Under the pieces are notes generated by a model. It made no database searches and was not told where the DNA came from. It saw only the letters and a list, made by a program, of their open reading frames with translations. Positions 10,378-20,065 of a stretch of 53,717 bases of DNA are shown one piece after another. The DNA is from Dinochytrium kinnereticum (Eukaryota > Chytridiomycota > Chytridiomycetes > Chytridiales > Chytridiaceae). Both the position numbers and the translations under genes were made by a program. Location: NCBI GenBank assembly GCA_027604005.1, contig JADGJT010000018.1, positions 1 through 53,717 of the forward strand, read 5' to 3'. The stretch's first letter is position 1. Each line of letters starts with the position of its first letter.

Positions 10378-10383
10378 AATAAA
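10378..10383 (+). terminator. Polyadenylation-like hexamer
   Basis: AATAAA lies 30 bp after the stop of the acetoacetate-decarboxylase-like gene, the usual distance for a cleavage signal. Judged on motif and position only. Confidence 0.4.
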
Positions 10384-10543
10384 GCCATGACCTGATATGT
10401 TACTTTGCTGGTCCCTCTGCATTCCCAAAATCTCGAAAAAGAAGAGGAGATAGATGGCTCGCAAGCTTTATAAGGTCCAAGACGATGCATTTTTTAAAAA
10501 AAGATTGTGGTATTCGTTCCTCTGCTGCTTCATACAAGAGATT

Positions 10544-11118
10544 TTAGTCAACGCGCTCGCGGGCCTCGAGCTTGTTCTTCCAGTAGACACCAACCACGGG
10601 AATGTTCTATATTCCAGCATCAATTTGCTTCAGTACCCACCCAGTCAAGAAACGGCAATAAAATAAAATGAAATGAAATACTAACGGCAAAAATGTCTCT
10701 TCTGGCAATGGGGGTGGGCTCGAGGAAGTAAGCGGCAATCAGGCCGGCGGTGACTCCCCAGGTGGCCAGAGAAACGAGGCTACAAAACAAAGAGTCAATG
10801 AATAAAGTTCTGCCATCCAAAAAAGGACCCAAAGAGATGACAACCAACCTGCTTCGGACCTTCTGGGGGTGGCGAAGGGGGGCCAGGGATCGGATCCAGG
10901 GCTATCAGAGAAAGAGGACAAGGAAGTGTTTGTTAGCAATGCAGACAGCAAGCTTTGATCGTCAGCCAAGGGCAAACAGCGAACAGAAGACAGCCCGCCA
11001 TTCAATGAGGTCCCTCGGTCACTTCCATCGTGAGACCGTCGGGATCATGTCGCAGCGTGCGGGGGGGAAGGGTCGTTGGGCTACTCACAGCGACGGTGAT
11101 GAACCTCTGATCGAGCAT
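10544..11118 (-). CDS. QCR10: Cytochrome bc1 complex subunit 10-like (QCR10)
   Basis: Four small exons (11118-11089, 10901-10849, 10779-10686, 10606-10544) join in frame to 79 residues, too short and too split to appear as one open frame. The protein has a basic N-terminus, one membrane helix (about LATWGVTAGLIAAYFLEP), then a short DIF-NIPVVGVYWKNK tail. Size, single central helix with a Trp-Gly, and the IP..G near the C-terminus fit subunit 10 of mitochondrial complex III (yeast Qcr10 has 77 residues). It would sit in the inner membrane at the edge of the ubiquinol-cytochrome c reductase. Introns of 187, 69 and 79 bp all have GT-AG ends. It starts about 100 bp after the upstream same-strand gene ends. 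Small membrane proteins are easily misassigned. Confidence 0.65.
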
Positions 11119-11217
11119 TCTGACGAAATCTTTTGCGTTTTTTCTTTGTAACACTTAATGGGATTTATGGACTGTCAACGAGGGGACAACGGGCAGCACT
11201 CCCACCATCGCACACTT

Positions 11218-12897
11218 TTAAACATTTCTTAGCACTGACATGGGGATGAATCCAAACTGCCCGCTGGCCTGATTCAGCCCTTTGCACCATCCGTCAAGGT
11301 AGATGGTATCAAGCAGCACCACATCCCCTTCATTGAGCTCAACCTCATCCGGATCCATGCTTTTGTAACTCTCCATTGCCACGTATCGAGTTGTGGGTTG
11401 CTGCGATGTGTTTGGAATTGGAGGAAGCGGCACATGTCCTCGAACGGTTCTAGCATCCACTCGGTCGCTTAAACGATGCATGCGCCTCTCTCCAGCAGGT
11501 TTGGCTGAGGTCAGGAAATTTGAAGACGTTGTGTTGCTCCCGCTCTGTTGGCTGGAAGGCTCTGAGAAGCTGTTGGAGACGCTGTCCATTCCAGTTCGAG
11601 AAACCTCCACCGTCCTACCTTTTGGTGATTTCCAAAGGTTTTTGCCACCTCTGCTTGTGGGGAAAGCTTGTTTGTTTCTTTGGGATTTTCTGCCCTTGAT
11701 GTAGCAGGAGAGGGCAATCAGAAAAGCGAAGAAGGCGACGGTTCCTCCAACAATTGATGCGATGGTTGTGGTCGTCCATATAGATGAGGATGTTCCAAGC
11801 AGGTTTCCGAACCCACAGCAACTGTCGCCAGCATTCTTTATGCAGTAAGAAATCGCCATGGTTCGGTTCCCAAATCCTATAATGAACCATTAGCGATACC
11901 AGTAGTGAGTAATGTCATTTACCGCAGGTGGCAAGGTCAGCCGAGTTTCCCATCTTGCACTCAACTGCGCCAAGCTGACTTAGGTGTTGCAACCTGTCGC
12001 AAGTCTCCTTCACAGACGCCTTGATTCTTTGAAGTTCGGGTCCCCCAAGTCCCAAACAATCGGCATTGCTCGAAAGCGCGTCAATTAAGGATTCGCTATA
12101 GGTACTGCATGGCCCTGGGCAAAGCGCTGGCGGCTGTGACTCTAAAGAACCTGGCCCATTTTGTCGACAACCTCCTGCAAATGCGAATGGATCGCCACCA
12201 GCTGTAGCATTACGTGCGAGAGGACTTGAATCCAACTTTATAATCCTAAAAGTGGTTGAAATATTAGCATGTAAGGTAGAAGCAATGACAAAAGGCTGAA
12301 CGATTCGAATGGAATTAGAGTCAGGCAAGACCATACTTTGCGCATAGGAAGCTTTGAGAATACCGAATTATAGTCGAAGACCTCACGCATCCCGAAGCCA
12401 TTAAAATAGTCTCGGGGTTGAAAGGCGAAGGGTACCATGCTTGTGAAGCGAGAAGCGAAATCCATGCATCAAATGCGCCAGTGTCCCCTTGAGGAAGCTT
12501 GAGTGTCATAACATTAGCTTAACCTGTCTACAATAAAGAGGCTCCCTACCATGTCTCGGTCTGCATTGGGCCACTTTCCTGACCGCAGCGAAGTATAGTC
12601 GACATAGCTCTTGTCCCATGCATCACAAACAGTCGATCCTATGATTTGAGAGCATAGATTTGGTGTTGGGGTAAGCGATGCACTAATGGTTGATGTCGTT
12701 GGAGTTGTTGCTAACGTTGATGTTGCGGTCTCTGTAACGACGGCTGGTGGCAGGATCAGGCTTGTTGAGCTTTCCATGATTGTGTTTGAGATAGACAAGA
12801 CGGGATCTAGAATTTGAGTCGATAAGTCTTGACCAGCTGCCTTTGGGAGAGCTGCCGTATAGAGAAGGATGATGTGGAGGAGCGAGGCGAAGGGCAT
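11218..12897 (-). CDS. SH3-tailed membrane protein, family member 2
   Basis: Four exons (12897-12550, 12497-12337, 12245-11923, 11876-11218) give 496 residues. A clear signal peptide (MPFASLLHIILLYTAALPKAAG) is followed by a Ser/Thr-rich stalk and the family's cysteine-rich domain: TVCDAW, GAFDAW, RYSQSFLCAK, LCPGPC, CGFG...YC...DSCC. A membrane helix (about IASIVGGTVAFFAFLIALSCY) leads to a basic tail and an SH3 domain at the very end (YVAMESYKSMDPDEVEL, LDGWCKG, GFIPMSVL). In this copy the SH3 is encoded by one exon, whereas members 1 and 3 have an intron at the xDGW site, so introns were lost or gained after duplication. Likely a plasma-membrane sensor or adhesion protein with an SH3 scaffold; the ligand is unknown. 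Confidence 0.85.
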
Positions 12898-13193
12898 CGT
12901 TTTCGTATAAGGTTTAATTCTTCACAAATGCATGGCCTAACCTATTGAATTTTTGAACTCCGAAAGGGCAGACAGACAGTATCAACTCCGTTCCACTCAA
13001 GTGAAAAATCCATCAACCTCTTTCTCAACGACGTACTTATGGATGTTTTTCGTGCATCATGCAAGGTACTTGTCTCAGCATTAAATCGGAGATCGCATGT
13101 AGTTTTATTCCAGATGCAAAGGAGTTCTTTTTTTTTTCTTCTTCAGATATGCCAAAAACAAGGAGAACGGAGAGAAATGCTCATATTACATCA

Positions 13194-14317
13194 TTACAAA
13201 ATATCTTTCCTTCTCTTCTCATCATTATAATACAAATCTATCGGATCATTCGGTTTCAAAGTGGAGAGATACCGATGCCGAACATACGCATGTACTTCAT
13301 CTAAGAAATGAAAATGAGTTAAATGCAAGGTCATGATAAAACCTGCTCTGATATTTAAGATCAAATCTTTGACCGTCGCTCCCTCATCTAGTTGCCAACT
13401 TTTAAAACGAAAATCATTATGTTCAATTAAGTATGTATGTCACTCCTATAGATTCAAAGAGGTCAGAAGCATGGTTTACTCACTATTCAATAGCCAATCT
13501 CGGGGCAGGCTTATGCGCCCAATGTTTGATTTTCCCATTTTCTATATCATCAAGGCATAAAGTATATGTCTTAATGGCGTCCTCAGTGACATGAGCCAAA
13601 AACTTGTGCACGGTCTCCTGAGAAATGGCGTAGCTTACTCTTTTAAGAAAAAAGGAAATGAATGCCAACTTACATAATAAAAAACGTTTGATAGAATATC
13701 CCTTGCGTGGCCAAAACAAACGTAGTCATGATCGGCCCCGGACGTTTCAGTGTAAGAAACGACATCAGGTGCATTCGCTGATTTTCAGCCTCATCCAATA
13801 ATGTTGGGATCCACCCTTGGTCGTCTAGTAACACTCTGATGGCTCGGATATGTCTAACCATCGAGCCCATAAACCCAGGAACAGCCTCAAGAGTTTCAAG
13901 AAATATAAGCCTCCGTAACCAAGCATTTTCTTCCATCACACCCTTTCGGGAGGTTGTGAACGTCAACAAACTCAGCCCTGAAGAAATAAGAAGTTGAATT
14001 AATTGAAAGAAAGGAGAATGCCAAAACCCACCGAATCTTAGGAGGCGAAATAATCCATAACTAATCACATCGGATGCTGAGAACAGGGGGCTATTTTCGG
14101 GTCGATAATGTGGGATGTGCAATTCGTCTTGGGTGTAGATGGGAAACCGTTTGAATTTATAGATGCTGCTTTCAGGCGATGAGATATTTTCATTAGGTTT
14201 CCGAAGAGGATGCGCTGGCATCTTGCGGATCCCGACGATACAACGGATCTGAACCCTCGCATGTCTGACTATCGCCTTCGACAGCGATCGTTGCTGGTTT
14301 GGTGTGATCCACAGCAT
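13194..14317 (-). CDS. Divergent alternative oxidase with altered diiron ligands
   Basis: Five exons (14317-14032, 13977-13674, 13633-13484, 13398-13343, 13300-13194) give 300 residues. The N-terminus is rich in Arg, Lys, Ser and Gln without acidic residues, fitting a mitochondrial presequence. The body is an alternative oxidase: LETLEAVPG (E123), ENQRMH (H165), VTEDA (E214), IKHW...PAP and RADE (E267). Two diiron ligands are changed. The Glu of the family's NERMH is Gln (Q162), and after RADE the ligand His expected three residues on is Ala, with His at plus two and one residue missing. Intact AOX moves electrons from ubiquinol to oxygen; this copy may be inactive or have a new role. The second intron is only 40 bp. 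It is divergent from the tyrosinase gene, with a 334-bp gap. Confidence 0.85.
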
Positions 14318-14651
14318 GCTCTGACAAATTTACGGTGGCTTGCCAACGTCCGAAGAACCATCACATTTGTCCAAGATTATTGCTGCCATGTTCGTCCGAG
14401 GGACATTTTATTGAGCTTTCTGCAGGTTTCTGGAAAGGCAAAGAGTGATTGGGTTCATTCTTCTTACACAGAATGCAGCACGTTCGCGTTCTTCCAAGGC
14501 TTCTATGTCAATATGAAGAACATCGAGGAACTGAGCAACTATAAGAGTGCACAGGCTAACTCCCTTCCGTTGACTCCAATATCTGACCATCCCCACGCGT
14601 CAAGGTTAAGCCCTGTCCGTGTCAACCATTGTCACCTTCACATACGCCCAA
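14318..14651. promoter_or_regulatory. Divergent promoter between oxidase and tyrosinase
   Basis: The alternative-oxidase-like gene and the tyrosinase gene start 334 bp apart in opposite directions. The interval must hold both promoters. No certain TATA or known factor site was found. Confidence 0.45.
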
Positions 14652-17600
14652 ATGAGGCTGGGATACACCCTTCTCCTTGCTGGAGTCACCGCGACTTCGG
14701 TGACTGCCTACAATGACAAGACTCGACGATCGTTCGAGCCAACTATGTCATATCCCTTTTCCCTGGAAAGCAAGATGCTAGGGGGTTCATGCCTTCAGGT
14801 CGATCCTGCATTCAACCGATTTGCGTACATGGAACGTTGCAAGCATTCAGAGGACCAAGAGTTCAAACTGGTGGCTCCTGTTGAAGTTGATCAGATCGAT
14901 GGAAGCGTTGGTTTTAATATTGCGACTGGGGATGGGTCTCTTTGCCTTTCGCTACCAGCATCCCCTGGATCGCCTATGAGAGTAAGAGTTTTTAGAATTT
15001 CTTTGGATGTATCTCATTATTCTACAAAACGTCTAGGCTGTAGCATGCTCCCTGCCAAGCACCAATTCGAAGACCGTTTTTTACCTAGAAGCCATACCTC
15101 ACGTGCAGGACTCGTACCGTATCATCAACCGCCAATCTGGTTTTTGCTTGGACGGGTCAATAAATTCTGCTCTTTACGCCTGGTAAGAAACCTCTTCACT
15201 CGCTTCCCACCTTACAATTGTAATTTAGGTATTGCGATCCTATGGGGAAATCCCAGAGCTTCTATATTCCTTCATTCGTTGTCAGCATTTTAGATCCTTA
15301 CTCGGAGCCTCCGCACCCCGTACCAACGGAGGTAGGACCAATGCCAACTGAGCCACCCTTTCCGTCAACAGAGGAGCCCAAGGAGTCGGAGACAAGTAGC
15401 TCTATTGAAACTACCACAACTTCGGTAAAAGAGACCACATCCAAGACCACTACATCACCTGCTACTTCGATGAAAACAACGAGCACCCCGGTTACTTCGG
15501 CCCCAACCACTACCGTGACAACGAAATCACCAACGACAACAACTTCTTTTGCTCCTTGGTCTCCGCCGACCACAACGTCTACTACTGCCGCAACTTCTAC
15601 AACCGCTCAGCAGATGACAACGACTACTACCCGTACCACTACAACAACGGCACGCTCTACAACGACATCTAGCACAAGTACCAGTACTACACGCCTTACT
15701 ACCTCCAATTCAACCACTAGAACCACGACAGGGACAACCACAACTACCACCACAGCTCGGACTTCGACTACACAAACAACCACAACCACTCGAAGCACTG
15801 TAGCCACCACGACCACTACTCGTATCACCACCACCACAACTACCACCACCCGGCCCACAATAACTACCACCACTACTCGACCCACAACAACAACGACTAC
15901 TACTCGGCCCACAACAACTACGACGACTACCCGGACCACAACGACTACGACTACTACCCGGCCCACAACAACTACGACTACTACCCGGACCACAACCACC
16001 ACCTCATCTATAGTACCAGCACCAACCCCGCCTTCTATTTTCCCAGAAGGTCAAACTCAAATTATCTCCCGCTCCCGCAACCTATGCTGGACAGCTCGTC
16101 AATCGTCCATCTTCCTTGCAGCCTGCAACGCGGCAGACAGAACTCAGTTATGGTCCAATCGCGGAGGATTCTGGGTCCCAGGGACGTCAACCAACTGTGC
16201 AACACTTCTTACGGCGTCAGCGGTTTGGTCGTTGGGTGCAACTCCATGCGGTGGAGATTCCAGTCAGCTGATGATTCCGACGGCGGATGGCAGGATTACC
16301 GTAGGAGCGGATTCTTTTAGGTGTTTGGTCGTGTCCGGAATTAACATTCAGACAGGGTAAGAGATATTCGATTATTGAAAATATGAAAATATGATTAACG
16401 TAACATGAAGGCCATGCACTGGCGCCGCGGAGGAATACTTCACCTTCTCAAACCCCGATGTCATGGTACCCTCAGCCCGAGCACGAGGCGAAGGAACAAC
16501 CTGCTCTAGAATCACATACCGTCGTGAATGGCGAGACCTAACGCAAGCTGAACGTCGTACCTACGCAAGGGCAGTGAACGGCATTCGATCCCTCCCATCA
16601 AGCTCAGGCCGTGGAAGCGCATTTGACGATTTAGTAGCCATCCACCGAGCTGCGGGATCTTTTATTCACTCAACCGCCCTCTTCCTTCCATGGCATCGAG
16701 CTTTCCTCGAGATGTACGAGAACCTTCTAAGGAGGGTTGAGCCGTCGGTTTCATTGGTATACTGGGACTGGTCGTCGGATTCTCGAGTCCCGTTCCGAGA
16801 CTCTCCCGATATAACTATGGTGTTCAACCCGGATCCGTTGGAGGGGCTTGGAACGAAAGGAAACAGTAACCAAGACACTTGCGTTCGGGATGGGTTTGTG
16901 TCTGGATGGACTTCTGGGGCTCTGTCTGGGTCTAGGTGTTTGAGGAGGAACTATGATGCAGGGTTTGATGTGCCAAGTACTTCGGAGATTTCGATTCTTG
17001 TTACGAGAGCCAATACGTTTTCCAGCATGGCAGACCAGCTGGAGAGTTACCATAACCATCTTCATGGAGCAATTGGTGGATCGGGTGGAGATATGACCTT
17101 TGTCAACCTCTCTCCTAATGATCCATTTTTCTACATGCATCACGTCAATGTTGGTGAGTACACATTCCTAACATCAGGCTGTTCCACCGCGTTCCATATT
17201 CTATGCTAATAGTTATAAATTAGACCGTATCTGGAGTCTGTGGCAAACTTCCAACCCATCCCTGGAGCTTACCTTCTCGGGCATAGGCATCTTCCCGCTC
17301 CGAGGCACCACAACTATCCAATCCAACGATCTCATGCCATCCTTCAACATCCCAAATTCAGCCATACTACCACTTGGTCGAAACGGCCACTGCTCCGTTT
17401 ACCTTCAACGCGGCGAAAGAATTCCCTCATCCATTCGTAATTCTCGTAGGCAATCACAACTCTCCCGACGCGCCGGGATCTCCTTCCCCTGGTTGTCTCC
17501 CAACCTCGCAACGTTCCTCTCATCCAATCTCAAGAAAATTCGTGTTGGGTCTGGGAAGTACGGAACGATCAAGCTTGATCCTTTGTCCCCGACCCCCTTG

Positions 17601-17858
17601 TTCTTCTTTGAAGGCAATTATAGGGACATGGTGGAAATGGGTATGAATGGCACAGCTGGTAATATGGGGAGCTTGGAGGAGTACATTGCAAAGTTCAGGA
17701 GGTTGGAAGGCAATATGAGGGAGATGCAGGAAGAATTGGAGAGACGGATTGATGAATACTTCGAGGAGCATCCTGAGATTAAGGATCCTGCCAACGATGA
17801 GGCCGCTTATTCAAGGGCTTATCAGTATGCTCTGGATAGCCTTGTATGGCGAGATTGA
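14652..17858 (+). CDS. Secreted tyrosinase with beta-trefoil and mucin-like regions
   Basis: Five exons (14652-14981, 15037-15182, 15229-16356, 16411-17153, 17224-17858) give 993 residues. Order: signal peptide (MRLGYTLLLAGVTATSVTA), a ricin-B-like beta-trefoil (about 30-180), a Thr-rich linker (about 215-420) made of RPTTTTTTT-type units, a second beta-trefoil-like region (about 430-545), then the copper domain. CuA histidines are H613, H621 and H630 (in FLPWHR); CuB are H749, H753 (HNHLH) and H779 (DPFFYMHHVNVD). All six are present, so oxidation of mono- or diphenols to quinones is expected. The linker should be heavily O-glycosylated; the trefoils may bind wall sugars. That points to an extracellular or wall-bound enzyme making melanin-like or cross-linked material. 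It lies between two alternative oxidase genes. Confidence 0.9.
15620..16005 (+). repeat. In-gene Thr-codon repeat
   Basis: A coding minisatellite inside the tyrosinase gene, made of ACC/ACA/ACG/ACT runs broken by CGG-CCC or CGG-ACC, giving RPTTTTTTT and RTTTTTTT units of about 24-33 bp. Mixed Thr codons indicate old duplication under selection for the protein. Confidence 0.85.
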
Positions 17859-18271
17859 TTTTTTTTTCATCTTCATCTTTTGCGTTGTTATTTTTATATA
17901 GCTTAGGGTTCGATTGGATTGAGTCGAAGAAGCACGCATACAAGAAAAAATAAAACATACCTCTGACTTTCCTTTGTTGGGCACGTCGTCACCATTTACC
18001 CCAGTCACTAGTTTTCAACCACAGAACAACTCACTCTCCCTTCAGCCATGTAACAGCAACGCAAAGGTTAAAATATTGAGTAGTTATATGAGATATATTC
18101 AGCTTGCGAGATGGGGTTTGACACATAGATTTCAAATCAGAAATAACTTCTATACAAATGATTGCTACCAAAACATCCAAGCAAAAGATGATTTAAGAAA
18201 CCACACATTGCAGGAAGGCAAGCATAAAAACAAAAGCGAACAATAAATTGACGCAAGACTGCGGATTTTTT
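17859..18271. other. Intergenic spacer between convergent genes
   Basis: Shared 3' flank of the tyrosinase gene and the second alternative oxidase gene. AT-rich. Nothing further is seen. Confidence 0.5.
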
Positions 18272-19484
18272 TCAATTAAGGGGATTAGGCTGGTCTGGTT
18301 CAAGATTTGATAGCAAATGGTTGGTATCGCGATGGTCCGCCTCATCAGCTCTGACGCTAGCCACAACATCACGAACCGTCGCATCGTCCTTTAATCTCCA
18401 ACTGCAAAATGAAAAGCAAAAAAAAAAAGCCATTGGTTAGAGTGTCTAGATACATGTAGAAAACCCAGCCAAAAAACTTAACTAAGAAATCGCAATGTCG
18501 GGGGCTGGCATCGACGCCCAATGCTTGATCTGGCCATGCTCAATATCTTTCAAGCAGTTGGTATAGGTGTGGACGGCACTCTCCTCGAGGTATCCAACAA
18601 ACGTGTGGCAAGCACGAGGAGCGAGGAGGTAGCAAAGGAAGTAGGCATTGAAAAAGACACCTTGTGTGAGGAGAACGGCTAGGCGGAACAGGGGACCAGG
18701 CTGCTTGAGTTTCATGAAAGTGAGGAGATGCATGCGCTCATTCTCAGCTTCCTCGAGAAGGGTGATAATCCTATTTTCATACAAGAATTAAAACATATTA
18801 GGATGAGAAAGCATTCTAGGGCACGAAGACTTCAGAAAAGTTGATGTATCGACTACTGAAATAGCGGTTTAGCTTACCATCCGTTATCTCTCTTTAGAAG
18901 TCGAAGGGATCTCATGTGTCGAATCATCCCAGCGACCATTCCAGGAACACCGGCAACGGTCTCCAGAAACACAATCCGATTAAGCCATTGCCTCTCCGTC
19001 ATGACCCCAACCTTATCACTGTAATTTGTAGCGGTATCAAACCCTAAAACGAGAATCATAAGACACAACATAACAATCTTTAGAACCCTCTCGAGACAAA
19101 GTAGAACTTACCAAATCGCATTACCCTAACAGCGGCATAGGCAATGGCCTCCCGAATCCCCGAAACCTTTCGATGTGTATACGCAACGCTCTCCACCTCC
19201 TCCTTGGTGTATACTGGGTGTCTAAGAAGGTAATCCTTCTCCTCCTCTTCAGTGGCCTCCCTAGCCTTGGTCGTAGAGACAGCATCTTGAGCCATCTGCT
19301 TGATGGCCTTTGGGTGGATCGCGACTTGATGAGAAGCGGCACCCTTGGGTGCCTCGGTGTGTGCCAAGCGCACAGCTAGAGGCGCAGCCATCCGTATCGA
19401 ACACCGCGCTGATACAGCGGTGAGCCTTGATGAGGCCATTGCTGATAGACCGACAAGCGGCCGAGTCGCTCTGACGAGTAGCAT
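18272..19484 (-). CDS. AOX: Alternative oxidase, mitochondrial
   Basis: Four exons (19484-19112, 19043-18878, 18770-18483, 18401-18272) give 318 residues. The N-terminus is rich in Arg, Ser and Ala ([20 protein letters not shown]), a mitochondrial presequence. The diiron four-helix domain is canonical: [10 protein letters not shown] (E152), EENERMH-type motif (E191, H194), GYLEESA (E243) and [12 protein letters not shown] (E296, H299). It therefore should oxidise ubiquinol with oxygen at the inner membrane without pumping protons, bypassing complexes III and IV. A TATAAA-like box lies about 65 bp upstream of the start. Two of its splice junctions match the divergent paralogue at 13194-14317; the intron inside the RADE exon and the one after the QG-F motif are absent here. 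The C-terminus ends 20 residues after the last ligand, as is usual. Confidence 0.93.
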
Positions 19485-20065
19485 TCTTGGTCGTTAGCTT
19501 CTTTCTTTCTTTTTCTCTGGATGGGCTGAGGCTACTAGAGTGCATGGGCTTTATATAGGTTGGGGTTGTCGGGAATTGTCGGAGACAAGTTCCAAAAATA
19601 AGATAATTCGACACTCTCACCTCCAATCTGCTTCTGCCCACCTCCGATTGCCGGCTAATAATAATAATGGATGCAGGCATCCTGTTCTGCGGAATTCCGC
19701 TCGCTATCAGATTCGACGGACGCTGTGCTCGCATCTCAGGCTTGACGGTGTTCATCCCGTCCTATGCGCTCTGCGTATTCATGTAAATACTTACTGAGGC
19801 TGGCATCACTTGCAACATAATATGCATGCGACGTGATACTGTAATCATACGTACACGCGGCATCAAATGTTAAGTCTAGGGCCAGCCATTGCATAGTGCA
19901 CACACAGGAGGAGGGATTGAATAATCACGAGCATCAATACCCAGCTCATGCTAATCGCCAGCAGCCAGCAGCAGAGTCATCCATCCCCTTTCTTCAACCC
20001 CACCCGTCTCACTGGCCATTCAACCTGCAATTACCACAAAATCCAGAGAAATTTTCATTCACAAA
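19485..20065. promoter_or_regulatory. Divergent promoter of AOX and tropomodulin-like genes
   Basis: The two genes start 581 bp apart and point away from each other. The only clear element is the TATA-like box on the oxidase side. Nothing else definite is seen. Confidence 0.45.
19547..19555 (-). promoter_or_regulatory. TATA-like box of AOX
   Basis: On the minus strand the sequence reads TATATAAAG, starting about 70 bp upstream of the alternative oxidase start codon, the right distance and direction for a TATA element with a short leader. Confidence 0.55.

Noticed and set aside
10739..11005. An 88-codon minus-strand frame at the QCR10-like locus
   Set aside because: It runs across two introns in a different frame. 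The four-exon model gives a protein of the right size with a membrane helix and family-like end.
15607..16002. A Val-rich open frame on the minus strand
   Set aside because: It is the mirror of the Thr-codon repeat of the tyrosinase linker and has no content of its own.
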